A stretch of 6,279 nucleotides of DNA from Solirubrobacterales bacterium (GCA_025964075.1 JAOPZQ010000267.1:1-6279), one strand, 5' to 3'. Shown: positions 1 through 5,834, counted from the stretch's first letter. A program made the numbers and translations. Notes: generated by a model not told the origin, from the sequence alone.

Positions 1-524
1 GTGCGCATCTGCACGCGGAGCTTGGCGTCGAGGTTCGAGAGCGGCTCGTCCATCAGGAAGGCGGACGGGTCGCGGACGATCGCGCGGCCCATCGCCACGC
101 GCTGGCGCTGGCCACCGGACAGGTTCGCCGGCTTGCGATCCAGATGCTGGGTCAGATCCAGGATGGCCGCCGCGTCCTCGACCTTCTTGTTGCGCTCGGC
201 CTCCGGCACCTTCGCCAGCTCGAGCGCGAAGCCCATGTTCTCCCGCACGGTCATGTGCGGGTACAGGGCATAGCTCTGGAACACCATGGCGATGTCGCGG
301 TCCTTCGGCGCGCGCTCGTTGACCACCTCACCGCCGATGCGCAGCTCGCCCTCGGAGATGTCCTCGAGCCCGGCGATCATGCGCAGCGCGGTCGACTTGC
401 CGCACCCCGACGGTCCGACGAGCACCATGAACTCGCCGTCGGCGATGTCCAGGTTCAGGTGCTTGGCCGCCTCGAAGCCGTCGGGATAGCGCTTGGTGAC
501 GTCGTTGAGGACGATCTCAGCCAC
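1..524 (-). CDS. Sugar ABC transporter ATP-binding protein, MalK/UgpC/MsmX type (C-terminus cut by window edge)
   Basis: Cytoplasmic ATPase that would power the two permeases encoded just upstream. About 174 residues of a family of roughly 360-370 are present. Visible motifs are Walker A GPSGCGKST (37-45), the Q-loop Gln in VFQSYALYPHM (Q83), the signature LSGGQRQR (135-142), Walker B FLMDEP (156-161) and the D-loop SNLDAKL (163-169). The H-loop and the C-terminal regulatory/TOBE domain lie outside the window. The start is GTG at 524-522, giving V-A-E-I-V-L-N-D-V, because an AGGAGG lies 5 nt upstream and the MalK-type N-terminus begins there. The gene is last in the visible operon and starts 9 nt after the MalG-type stop. 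ATPases of this class can serve several sugar permeases, so the substrate comes from the neighbours. The family is very secure; the specific sugar is not. Confidence 0.96.
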   Translation of the reverse strand, partial: MAEIVLNDVTKRYPDGFEAAKHLNLDIADGEFMVLVGPSGCGKSTALRMIAGLEDISEGELRIGGEVVNERAPKDRDIAMVFQSYALYPHMTVRENMGFALELAKVPEAERNKKVEDAAAILDLTQHLDRKPANLSGGQRQRVAMGRAIVRDPSAFLMDEPLSNLDAKLRVQMR

Positions 525-529
525 GGGAA

Positions 530-535
530 CCTCCT
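530..535 (-). promoter_or_regulatory. Shine-Dalgarno of the ATPase gene, overlapping the upstream stop codon
   Basis: On the minus strand AGGAGG sits 5 nt before the GTG start and shares two bases with the TAG stop (536-534) of the upstream permease gene. A ribosome finishing the permease would be on top of this site, which fits translational coupling. It also decides the GTG start. Confidence 0.85.
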
Positions 536-1364
536 AGCCCTTCACCGCTCCGGCCGTCAGCCCGGCGACGATCCGGCGCTGGAAGAGGAGCACGAGGACG
601 ATGATCGGGATAGTGACGATGACTGCCGCGGCCGCGATCGAGCCGATCGGCGCCTGGAACTGGGACGCGCCGGGGAACGACGCGATCGCTGCCGGCACGG
701 TCTGCGCGTGGGTCGTCGAGGTCAGCGACGCGGCGAAGATGAAGTCGTTCCACGCGAAGATGAACACGAGGATCGCCGTGGTGAACACACCGGGCGCGGC
801 GAGCGGGACGATCACCTTCTGGAAGGCTTGGAACGGCGTCGCTCCGTCGACCTGGGCCGCCTGCTCGAGCTCCCACGGAATCTCGCGGAAGAACGCCGAG
901 AGCACGTAGATCGCGAGCGGGAGCGTGAACGTCAGGTAGGGGATGATCAGGCCCTGCCAGGTGTCGAACAGGCCCAGGCTGCGCCACATGTTGTAGAGCG
1001 GGCCGACGATCGAGATCGGCGGGAACATGGCGATCGCGAGCGCGGCGCCGAGGATCCACCGCTTGCCCGGGAAGTCGAGCCGCGAGATCGCGTAGGCGGC
1101 CATCGAGGCGATCACGACCGCGATCACCGTCGAGATGATCGCGATGCCGATCGAGTTCCGCAGCGCGTCGGTGAACAGGTTCTGCTTGAAGATCGCGGAG
1201 TAGTTCGACCACGTCCACTTCTTGGGGATGAAGCTTCCGTCGGCGATCGTCGCCGGGTCCTTGAACGACAGGGAGACGATCCACAGGACCGGCACGAGCG
1301 CGAGGACGACGACGATGGCGATCGCGCCGCCCCATCCGACCCCTCTCTTGACGCGCTCGTCCAT
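534..1364 (-). CDS. Sugar ABC transporter permease, MalG type
   Basis: One of two membrane subunits forming the sugar channel; it docks onto the ATPase through a cytoplasmic EAA loop. At 276 residues it is of normal length for MalG-type permeases. Likely membrane segments are about 13-32, 72-95, 105-125, 137-157, 193-213 and 241-262. The EAA loop is at about 167-192 (EQAAQVDGA then VIVPLAAPG), matching the EAA---G---------I-LP consensus. The C-terminus GLTAGAVKG closely resembles the GLTAGGVKG end of E. coli MalG. The ATG at 1364-1362 follows a GGAGAGGA-type ribosome site that overlaps the end of the MalF-type gene, whose TGA is only 3 nt upstream. The family call is secure. Maltose, trehalose or another alpha-glucoside are all possible substrates. 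Confidence 0.96.
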   Translation of the reverse strand: MDERVKRGVGWGGAIAIVVVLALVPVLWIVSLSFKDPATIADGSFIPKKWTWSNYSAIFKQNLFTDALRNSIGIAIISTVIAVVIASMAAYAISRLDFPGKRWILGAALAIAMFPPISIVGPLYNMWRSLGLFDTWQGLIIPYLTFTLPLAIYVLSAFFREIPWELEQAAQVDGATPFQAFQKVIVPLAAPGVFTTAILVFIFAWNDFIFAASLTSTTHAQTVPAAIASFPGASQFQAPIGSIAAAAVIVTIPIIVLVLLFQRRIVAGLTAGAVKG

Positions 1365-1367
1365 CGG

Positions 1368-2312
1368 TCAGTTCCTCTCCACGCCTCCGGGCGCCGCGGC
1401 GGCGCCGAAGCCCTTGATGAAGATCGCCGCGATGATCGCGACCAGCACGAAGATGAGCACGGACACGGTCGACCCGAGGCCCAGGTTGAGCCGGTTCAGC
1501 AGCTGGTTGTACCCGAGGATCGACACCGTCTCCGTTCCGTGCGCGCCCTGGTTGAAGATGAAGACCGTGTCGAAGATCCGGAACGCGTCAAGCGTGCGGA
1601 ACAGCAGCGCGACGAGGATCGCCGGCTTCATCAGCGGCAGCGTGATGCGCACGAACCGCTGGAGCGTCGTGGCGCCGTCGACCTTCGCCGCCTCGTGCAG
1701 CTCGTCGGGGACGATCGCCAGCCCGGCGAGCAGGAGCAGCGCCATGAACGGCGTCGTCTTCCAGACCTCGCTGATGATGATCGCGGCGTAGGAGGAGGTC
1801 GTCTTCGTCAGCGGGTCCGACTTCAGGCCGAGAAGATGCGGGATCCAGCCCGAGTCCGCCTCCCAGGCATAGCGCCATGAGAACGCGGCGACGACCGTGA
1901 CGATGCCGTACGGGATCAGGGCCACGGCGCGTACGGTGCCGCGGCCGAAGATCGCGCGGTGCATGACCAGCGCCAGCGCCATCCCGAGCACGAGCTCGAG
2001 GGCCACCGAGAAGAAGGTGATGATCAGCGTGTGGGCGACGTCCTGCCACCAGAGCTTCGCGCCGAGGACGTGACCGTAGTTGGCGAAGCCGACGAACTTG
2101 TTCGCCGCCGGGAACCGCAGGTCGGCGCGCTGCAGGGAGAGGACGAACGCGTAGACCACCGGGTACGCGGTGACCGCGACCATCACGATCACCGCGGGCG
2201 CGCACAGCATCCACCCGAGCTTGCGCTCGGCCCGCGCACGCTCGGTCAGCCCGGGCTTGCCCTTCGGCGGCGCGGCGGCCGCCGGCGTGGCGACGGCGGT
2301 CCCTGAGCTCAT
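1368..2312 (-). CDS. Sugar ABC transporter permease, MalF type
   Basis: First membrane subunit of the importer, pairing with the MalG-type protein. It is 314 residues long, typical for actinobacterial MalF-like permeases, which lack the large periplasmic loop of E. coli MalF. The first ~30 residues are an Ala/Pro/Lys/Arg-rich cytoplasmic extension (MSSGTAVATPAAAAPPKGKP). Likely membrane segments are about 34-60, 93-118, 127-148, 175-199, 229-250 and 282-300. The EAA loop is at about 206-230 (HEAAKVDGA then ITLPLMKPA). The start codon overlaps the stop of the binding-protein gene in an ATGA, and an AGGGAG lies 9 nt upstream inside that gene. No residues look damaged. Family secure; exact sugar unknown. 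Confidence 0.96.
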   Translation of the reverse strand: MSSGTAVATPAAAAPPKGKPGLTERARAERKLGWMLCAPAVIVMVAVTAYPVVYAFVLSLQRADLRFPAANKFVGFANYGHVLGAKLWWQDVAHTLIITFFSVALELVLGMALALVMHRAIFGRGTVRAVALIPYGIVTVVAAFSWRYAWEADSGWIPHLLGLKSDPLTKTTSSYAAIIISEVWKTTPFMALLLLAGLAIVPDELHEAAKVDGATTLQRFVRITLPLMKPAILVALLFRTLDAFRIFDTVFIFNQGAHGTETVSILGYNQLLNRLNLGLGSTVSVLIFVLVAIIAAIFIKGFGAAAAPGGVERN

Positions 2313-3559
2313 AGGAGCGCGCTCCCTCCCAACGCTTGCTTGATCTGATTCGTGAGCGTCTTCACGACCGTCTTGGGATTGCCGCTACCCGGCGGCGAGA
2401 GCGTCTTCTGGATCGCGAGGGAGACGTCGGAGTAGAGCGGCGTCTGCGGCCGGACGCTCGCGTTCGCCAACTCCTCCTTGATGAGCTGGTGGAACGGGTA
2501 GTTCTTGGCCAACGCCGGGTCGTCGTACAGGTTCCCGCTGACGGGCGGCAGGCCGCCGCCGTTGGCGTTGCGGATCTGGTTCTTCGAGTTACGCAGGCAG
2601 GCCGCCGCCGCGAAGGCCTGCGGCAGGTGCTTGGAGTAGGCGCCGACGCCGAGGTTGGAGCCGCCGATGCTCACTCCCTTGCCCGCGTGGCCGGGAGCGA
2701 CTCCGGGCCACAGCGCGTAGCCCATGTTCTTGAAGATCTTCGGCGCCAGCGTCTTCGCGCTCGGATACACGAACGGGTAGTTGAGCTCGAAGGCAGCGGT
2801 CCCCGACTCGAAGGCGAGACGGTTCTGGTCCTCCATCTCGTTGGAGAGCGACGGGTCCGCCGCCGACGAGTGCGCGAGGTCGTTGATGACCGCTGCGGCC
2901 TGGGCGGCGGGCGGTCCGAGCACGACCTTCTTCCCGTCGGGGCTGAGGATCTTCCCGCCGGCCGAGTTGACGAGCGAGTTGAACCACACGGTGAAGCCCT
3001 CGTACTGCGCGCCCTGGATCTCGATCTTGTTCTCCTTGGGCGACAGCTTCTTCGCCTGGGCGATCATCTCGGCCCACGTCGTCGGCGGGTTGGGCACCAG
3101 ATCCTTGCGGTACCAGAGGAGCTGGGTGTTCGAGTTGAACGGGGCGGCGTAGAGCTTGCCCTGCCACGTCGCGGTCTTGATCGGCCCCGGCAGCACGCCG
3201 TTCGTCACCGCGGCCTTGTTCGCACCCGTCCACTGCTTGATCCAGCCGGCTGCGGCGAACTCCGGCGTCCAGATGACGTCCATGGTCATCAGGTCGATCG
3301 AGGAGTCCTTCGCCGCGAGGCGACGCACGAGGTTCGTGCGCTGAGCGTCGGCGGCGCTCGGGAGCACGTTGATGTTGATCTTGTAGGAGCCGTGCGAGGC
3401 GGCGCTGCAGTCCTTCGCCGCCGACGCGAACGAGCCGGAGGGCTCGGGGAACGTGTAGAGATTGATCGTCGCCCGGCCAGCGCCGGAGCCCGACCCGCAG
3501 GCCGCGATTCCCATCGCTGCCAGTCCCAAGGCGGCTATGGATACGGCACGCTTCCGCAT
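2309..3559 (-). CDS. Sugar-binding lipoprotein of ABC transporter (extracellular solute-binding protein family 1)
   Basis: Captures the sugar outside the membrane and delivers it to the MalF/MalG-type pair. It is 416 residues long. The N-terminus is a lipoprotein signal: charged MRKR, a hydrophobic stretch, then lipobox I-A-A-C with C21 as the lipidated residue, followed by a Gly/Ser linker. The mature domain begins near TINLYTFPEP (31-40). Family-typical stretches include ADAQRTNLVRRLAA (70-83), MDVIWTPEFAAAGW (93-106) and WYRKDL (149-154). These resemble the trehalose/maltose-binding branch that includes mycobacterial LpqY, but that is a reading by eye. Apart from C21 it has two cysteines, C51 and C321. 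The gene lies 67 nt downstream of the GH13 gene and overlaps the MalF-type gene by 4 nt. The ATG at 3559-3557 follows a 20-nt all-purine leader. Confidence 0.95.
   Translation of the reverse strand: MRKRAVSIAALGLAAMGIAACGSGSGAGRATINLYTFPEPSGSFASAAKDCSAASHGSYKININVLPSAADAQRTNLVRRLAAKDSSIDLMTMDVIWTPEFAAAGWIKQWTGANKAAVTNGVLPGPIKTATWQGKLYAAPFNSNTQLLWYRKDLVPNPPTTWAEMIAQAKKLSPKENKIEIQGAQYEGFTVWFNSLVNSAGGKILSPDGKKVVLGPPAAQAAAVINDLAHSSAADPSLSNEMEDQNRLAFESGTAAFELNYPFVYPSAKTLAPKIFKNMGYALWPGVAPGHAGKGVSIGGSNLGVGAYSKHLPQAFAAAACLRNSKNQIRNANGGGLPPVSGNLYDDPALAKNYPFHQLIKEELANASVRPQTPLYSDVSLAIQKTLSPPGSGNPKTVVKTLTNQIKQALGGSALL
2313..2327 (-). promoter_or_regulatory. Palindrome covering the MalF-type ribosome site at the binding-protein/permease junction
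   Basis: The minus strand reads GGAGCGCGCTCC at 2325-2314, a perfect 12-bp palindrome ending 1 nt before the ATGA overlap. As RNA it can form a stem GGAG/CUCC plus a G-U pair with a CGCG loop. Its 5' arm contains most of the AGGGAG site of the MalF-type gene. This would favour initiation only when a ribosome translating the binding protein opens the stem. A 12-bp palindrome is not rare in DNA this GC-rich, so function is inferred from its position. Confidence 0.35.
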
Positions 3560-3579
3560 CCCTCCCCTTCTCTCCTCCT
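3560..3579 (-). promoter_or_regulatory. All-purine ribosome-binding leader of the sugar-binding protein gene
   Basis: The 20 nt before the ATG are purines only on the minus strand, with AGGAGG at 3579-3574 and GGGGAGGG directly against the start codon. AGGAGG alone is 14 nt from the ATG, longer than usual, so the inner AAGGGG may be the working site or the tract may act as a standby site. It supports the ATG start at 3559 and fits the high expression usual for binding proteins. Confidence 0.6.
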
Positions 3580-3592
3580 GCGTAGACCCTGA

Positions 3593-3623
3593 CGTCGCCT
3601 ACCCGTCTTGGCACGCGTCGCAA
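3593..3623 (-). promoter_or_regulatory. Operator-like dyad and possible intercistronic hairpin between the GH13 and binding-protein genes
   Basis: Plus-strand TTGGCACGCGTCGCAA (3608-3623) is an imperfect 16-bp dyad: arms TTGGCACG and CGTCGCAA match at 6 of 8 positions around an ACGCGT core. Its outer TTG...CAA resembles LacI-family sugar-repressor sites, although the centre is GC rather than the family's usual CG. On the minus-strand RNA, CGUGCC (3615-3610) can pair with GGCGACG (3599-3593) with one bulge and a 10-nt loop. The 67-nt gap could hold an internal promoter or an RNA processing site. No run of U follows, so it is not an intrinsic terminator. Confidence 0.25.
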
Positions 3624-3626
3624 ACC

Positions 3627-5054
3627 TTACGACCGAACGACCCTTCCGGCAAGCGGCCGAATCGGACCCGAGGCCTCGTGCGTCGCCAACAAAACCTCGC
3701 CGGCCGGCGGGTCGCGCCAGGGCTCCGCGCCGAGGTTGACGGCCACCACGTCCCGATCGCCCCGCGAGAAGGCGAGCGCACCCGGCGGCGCGTCGAGGAA
3801 CGACACCGGCCCGTCGAGCTCGCGGCGCAGCGCGATCAGGTCGCGGTAGAGCCAGAGCAGCGACCCGCGGTCGCGCTCCTGCACGCTCACCGGGCCGTCC
3901 GGCGCCCGCAGCGGGGCGAGCCAGGGTTGGCCGGAGCTGAAGCCCGCCCCGGGCGTCTCGTCCCACGCCAGCGGATGGCGGTACGGGTCGCGGCGGGCCC
4001 GGTCGTAGGGCGGGTCGTGGCCGGGCCCGTCGGGCTGGCCGAGCTCGTCTCCCTGGAAGAGGAAGGCCGCACCCGGCAGCGTGAGGTGGAGCATCGCCGC
4101 GGCGCGCGCCGCCTCGGGCCCCCAGCGGCTGGCGATGCGCGAGAAGTCGTGGTTCGAGAGCACCCAGCCCGGGCGCCGCTCGCCGGGGTTCGACTCGATC
4201 GCGGCCCGGACCGCGCCCGCCTCGCGCGGGCAGAAGAGCAGCTCGAACGCGAACGCGACGTCGAGGTGCGGTAGGTACGGATCGCGCTGCGCGGCCGGGA
4301 GGTACACCTCCCCGACGAGCACTGCGTCCGACCCGGCGGCCGCGCGAATCGCGGCGACACCGTCGCCGATGTCGGGGGCGTTCACGGAATGCACGTGCGC
4401 GAGCTGCGCGTAGTTCGGGTCGAGCGGAAACGGGAACGGCTCGGTGGCGGGCGGGTCGTCGCGCAGCTCCGGGTCCTTGAGCAGGCTCTGGAGCGCGTCG
4501 AGCCGGAACCCGTCGACGCCCCGCGCGCGCCAGAAGCGCAGCACGTCCTGCATCGCGTCCACCAGGGCGGGGTTGCGCCAGTCCAGGTCGGGCTGCTCGG
4601 GATAGAACGTGTGCAGATACCAGCCGCCGGTGACCGGATCGCGGTCCCACGCCGGGCCGCCGAACGTCGCGAGCCAGTTGTTCGGACGCTCCGCTGACTG
4701 CCGGCGGATGTAGAAGTCGACTTGCTCGCGGAACCACGGGTGCTCGAGCGACGTGTGGCACGGCACGTAGTCGAGCAGTAGGGCGAGGCCGCGGTCGTGG
4801 GCGGCGGCGACGAGCGCGTCGAAGTCGCCGAGCGTGCCGTAGCGCGGGTCGACCGCGGTGTGGTCGGCGACGTCGTAGCCGAAGTCGGCGTCCGGCGAGG
4901 GGTAGATCGGCGAGAGCCAGACGGCGTCCGCGCCGAGCGCGGCGATGTGGTCCAGGCGCTCCACGATCCCCGGCAGGTCTCCGATACCGTCGCCGTTGGA
5001 GTCCTGGAACGACCGCGGATAGATCTGGTAGACGACGGGGTTGCCTTTGAACAC
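3627..5054 (-). CDS. GH13 alpha-glucosidase-type enzyme (oligosaccharide hydrolase), cytoplasmic
   Basis: Predicted to hydrolyse the imported alpha-glucoside to glucose. It is 475 residues from GTG 5054-5052, somewhat short for alpha-glucosidases (about 530-560), with a small C-terminal beta domain. It has no signal peptide. In order: VVYQIYPRSF (7-16); metal-site-like D18, N20, D22, D26; region I DYVPCHTS (95-102); QPDLDWRNP (154-162); region II GFRLDAL with nucleophile D186; region III VGEVY with acid/base E249; region IV SNHD with stabiliser D303. The catalytic triad is complete. Region I has Cys99 where Asn is usual (DxxxNH). Ala187 follows the nucleophile; oligo-1,6-glucosidases usually have Val there, so alpha-1,4 activity is favoured. 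Trehalose or sucrose hydrolysis, or transglycosylation, cannot be excluded. The frame stays open upstream to 5699, but that part is antisense to the ANTAR gene; family homology begins at this GTG. It heads the transporter operon. Confidence 0.93.
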   Translation of the reverse strand: MFKGNPVVYQIYPRSFQDSNGDGIGDLPGIVERLDHIAALGADAVWLSPIYPSPDADFGYDVADHTAVDPRYGTLGDFDALVAAAHDRGLALLLDYVPCHTSLEHPWFREQVDFYIRRQSAERPNNWLATFGGPAWDRDPVTGGWYLHTFYPEQPDLDWRNPALVDAMQDVLRFWRARGVDGFRLDALQSLLKDPELRDDPPATEPFPFPLDPNYAQLAHVHSVNAPDIGDGVAAIRAAAGSDAVLVGEVYLPAAQRDPYLPHLDVAFAFELLFCPREAGAVRAAIESNPGERRPGWVLSNHDFSRIASRWGPEAARAAAMLHLTLPGAAFLFQGDELGQPDGPGHDPPYDRARRDPYRHPLAWDETPGAGFSSGQPWLAPLRAPDGPVSVQERDRGSLLWLYRDLIALRRELDGPVSFLDAPPGALAFSRGDRDVVAVNLGAEPWRDPPAGEVLLATHEASGPIRPLAGRVVRS

Positions 5055-5061
5055 CCGGCGG

Positions 5062-5067
5062 AGAGTA
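5062..5067 (-). promoter_or_regulatory. Candidate -10 box of a leaderless promoter for the GH13 operon
   Basis: The minus strand reads TACTCT, fitting TANNNT, ending 7 nt before the GTG of the GH13 gene. No purine-rich ribosome site lies between (CCGCCGG). A -10 box at this distance with no Shine-Dalgarno is the usual layout of leaderless genes, which are common in Actinomycetota. No convincing -35 hexamer is visible 16-18 nt further upstream. Confidence 0.35.
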
Positions 5068-5084
5068 GCCTGGTGGTGACCGGG

Positions 5085-5090
5085 TATCCT
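5085..5090 (+). promoter_or_regulatory. Weak -10-like box for the ANTAR gene
   Basis: TATCCT matches TATAAT at four of six positions and would place the transcript start near 5096-5098, about 15 nt before the ATG at 5112. No TTGACA-like -35 is present at the right distance. It is offered only as the best candidate in the 57-bp gap between the divergent genes. Confidence 0.2.
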
Positions 5091-5099
5091 GCTCGCCAA

Positions 5100-5113
5100 A
5101 TCCGGGACCGGAT
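5100..5113 (+). promoter_or_regulatory. Inverted repeat overlapping the ANTAR start codon
   Basis: ATCCGG-GA-CCGGAT has perfect 6-bp arms, and the right arm includes the A and U of the ATG at 5112-5114. As RNA it can fold into AUCCG[GGAC]CGGAU, a 5-bp stem with a 4-nt loop that hides the start codon and the only purine-rich patch before it (GGGA). As DNA it could be an operator. Six matched pairs are expected by chance a few times per window of this composition, so only its placement is notable. Confidence 0.35.
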
Positions 5114-5834
5114 GAGCACCACGACCCCCACATCGACGCCAGATTCGAAAGGCCGCGAGGGGCTGAGCATCCTCGTCGCCGACGAGATCCCCGAGGCGCT
5201 CGAGCGCCTCGCCCAGGTCGTGCGCGCGCTGGGGCACGAGGTGGCCGAATGCGCGCTGGACGTCGAGGAGGCGGCCGACGCCATCGCCCGCGAGGACCCC
5301 GACGCCGCGCTCGTCGTGGTGCACGACGACCCGGAGCACGCGTTGGACCTGATCGCCGAGACCGCGGCGACATGCTCCGGCCCCGTGATCATCCTCCTCG
5401 ACGGGGAGGATCCCAACTTCGTCGCGCGCGCGGCCGACCGCGGCGTGGCGGCCTACGCGTGCGGGACCAACCCCGACGCGATCAGCAGCGCGCTCAGCGT
5501 CGCGGTCGCCCGCCACGCCGAGCGCTCGGAGCTCGGCGAGCAGGTCGAGCGGCTCGAGGGGGCACTCGCGAGGCGCGGCGCGATCGAGCGCGCCAAGGGC
5601 ATCCTGATGGAGCGCCACGGCCTCGACGAGCGCGCCGCCTTCGAGCTGCTGCGCAGCACCGCGCGCGGGACCAACCGCCGGGTCGTCGACGTCGCCCACG
5701 CGGTGCAGAACGGCGAGGACCTCACGCCGCCCGACCCGTCACCGTCGGTGGATGGACACAGAGCCCCGGGCGCGCGGGACAGCCGAGGCAGAGCTCCCGG
5801 TGCGGATGACGGCTCGGCGCGAACTCGCCTCTGA
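5112..5834 (+). CDS. ANTAR-domain antitermination regulator with degenerate receiver domain
   Basis: ANTAR domains bind paired stem-loops in nascent RNA and prevent transcription termination. It is 240 residues: a Ser/Thr-rich start (1-17), a receiver-like domain (about 18-135), a linker helix (about 136-152), ANTAR (about 153-200) and an odd tail (about 205-240). The ANTAR core is clear: AIERAKGILMERHGLDERAA (157-176), then LLRSTARGTNRRVVDVA (179-195). The receiver keeps the acidic pair D24-E25 in ILVADE, but V69 replaces the phosphorylated Asp, L96 the Thr/Ser, and G118 the Lys. It is therefore probably not switched by phosphorylation. Actinobacterial ANTAR proteins of this look with a non-Asp residue at that site are known to me from general reading. 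The ATG at 5112 is the last upstream start before the domain; no strong ribosome site is seen. It is divergent from the sugar operon. Confidence 0.9.
   Translation: MSTTTPTSTPDSKGREGLSILVADEIPEALERLAQVVRALGHEVAECALDVEEAADAIAREDPDAALVVVHDDPEHALDLIAETAATCSGPVIILLDGEDPNFVARAADRGVAAYACGTNPDAISSALSVAVARHAERSELGEQVERLEGALARRGAIERAKGILMERHGLDERAAFELLRSTARGTNRRVVDVAHAVQNGEDLTPPDPSPSVDGHRAPGARDSRGRAPGADDGSARTRL

Noticed and set aside
144..1880. A 578-codon plus-strand open frame antisense to the permease and ATPase genes.
   Set aside because: Its product is an extreme Arg/Asp/Glu/His-rich string with no domain, typical of the frame opposite high-GC genes. The minus strand has unmistakable transporter proteins in the same place.
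2336..3592. A 418-codon plus-strand open frame opposite the binding-protein gene.
   Set aside because: It is an Arg/Val/Gly-rich composition with no motif; the minus-strand frame has a lipobox and solute-binding family features.
3560..3626. A dual-hexaloop ANTAR RNA target in the leader of the binding-protein gene.
   Set aside because: The one plausible stem has a 10-nt loop and a bulge, and there is no second hexaloop hairpin or downstream terminator, so it does not fit the known motif.
4797..5111. Extension of the ANTAR protein upstream in the open plus-strand frame.
   Set aside because: It runs antisense through the GH13 coding sequence with no motif. The ATG at 5112 directly precedes a normal receiver-like domain.
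3535..5373. A 612-codon minus-strand frame across the GH13 gene.
   Set aside because: It is an Arg/Pro/Ala-rich out-of-frame translation. The GH13 catalytic motifs are in a different minus-strand frame.
5055..5699. Extension of the GH13 protein upstream to 5699, in frame and without stops (about 215 extra residues).
   Set aside because: The extension is antisense to the ANTAR gene, has no domain, and GH13 homology begins right at the GTG at 5054.
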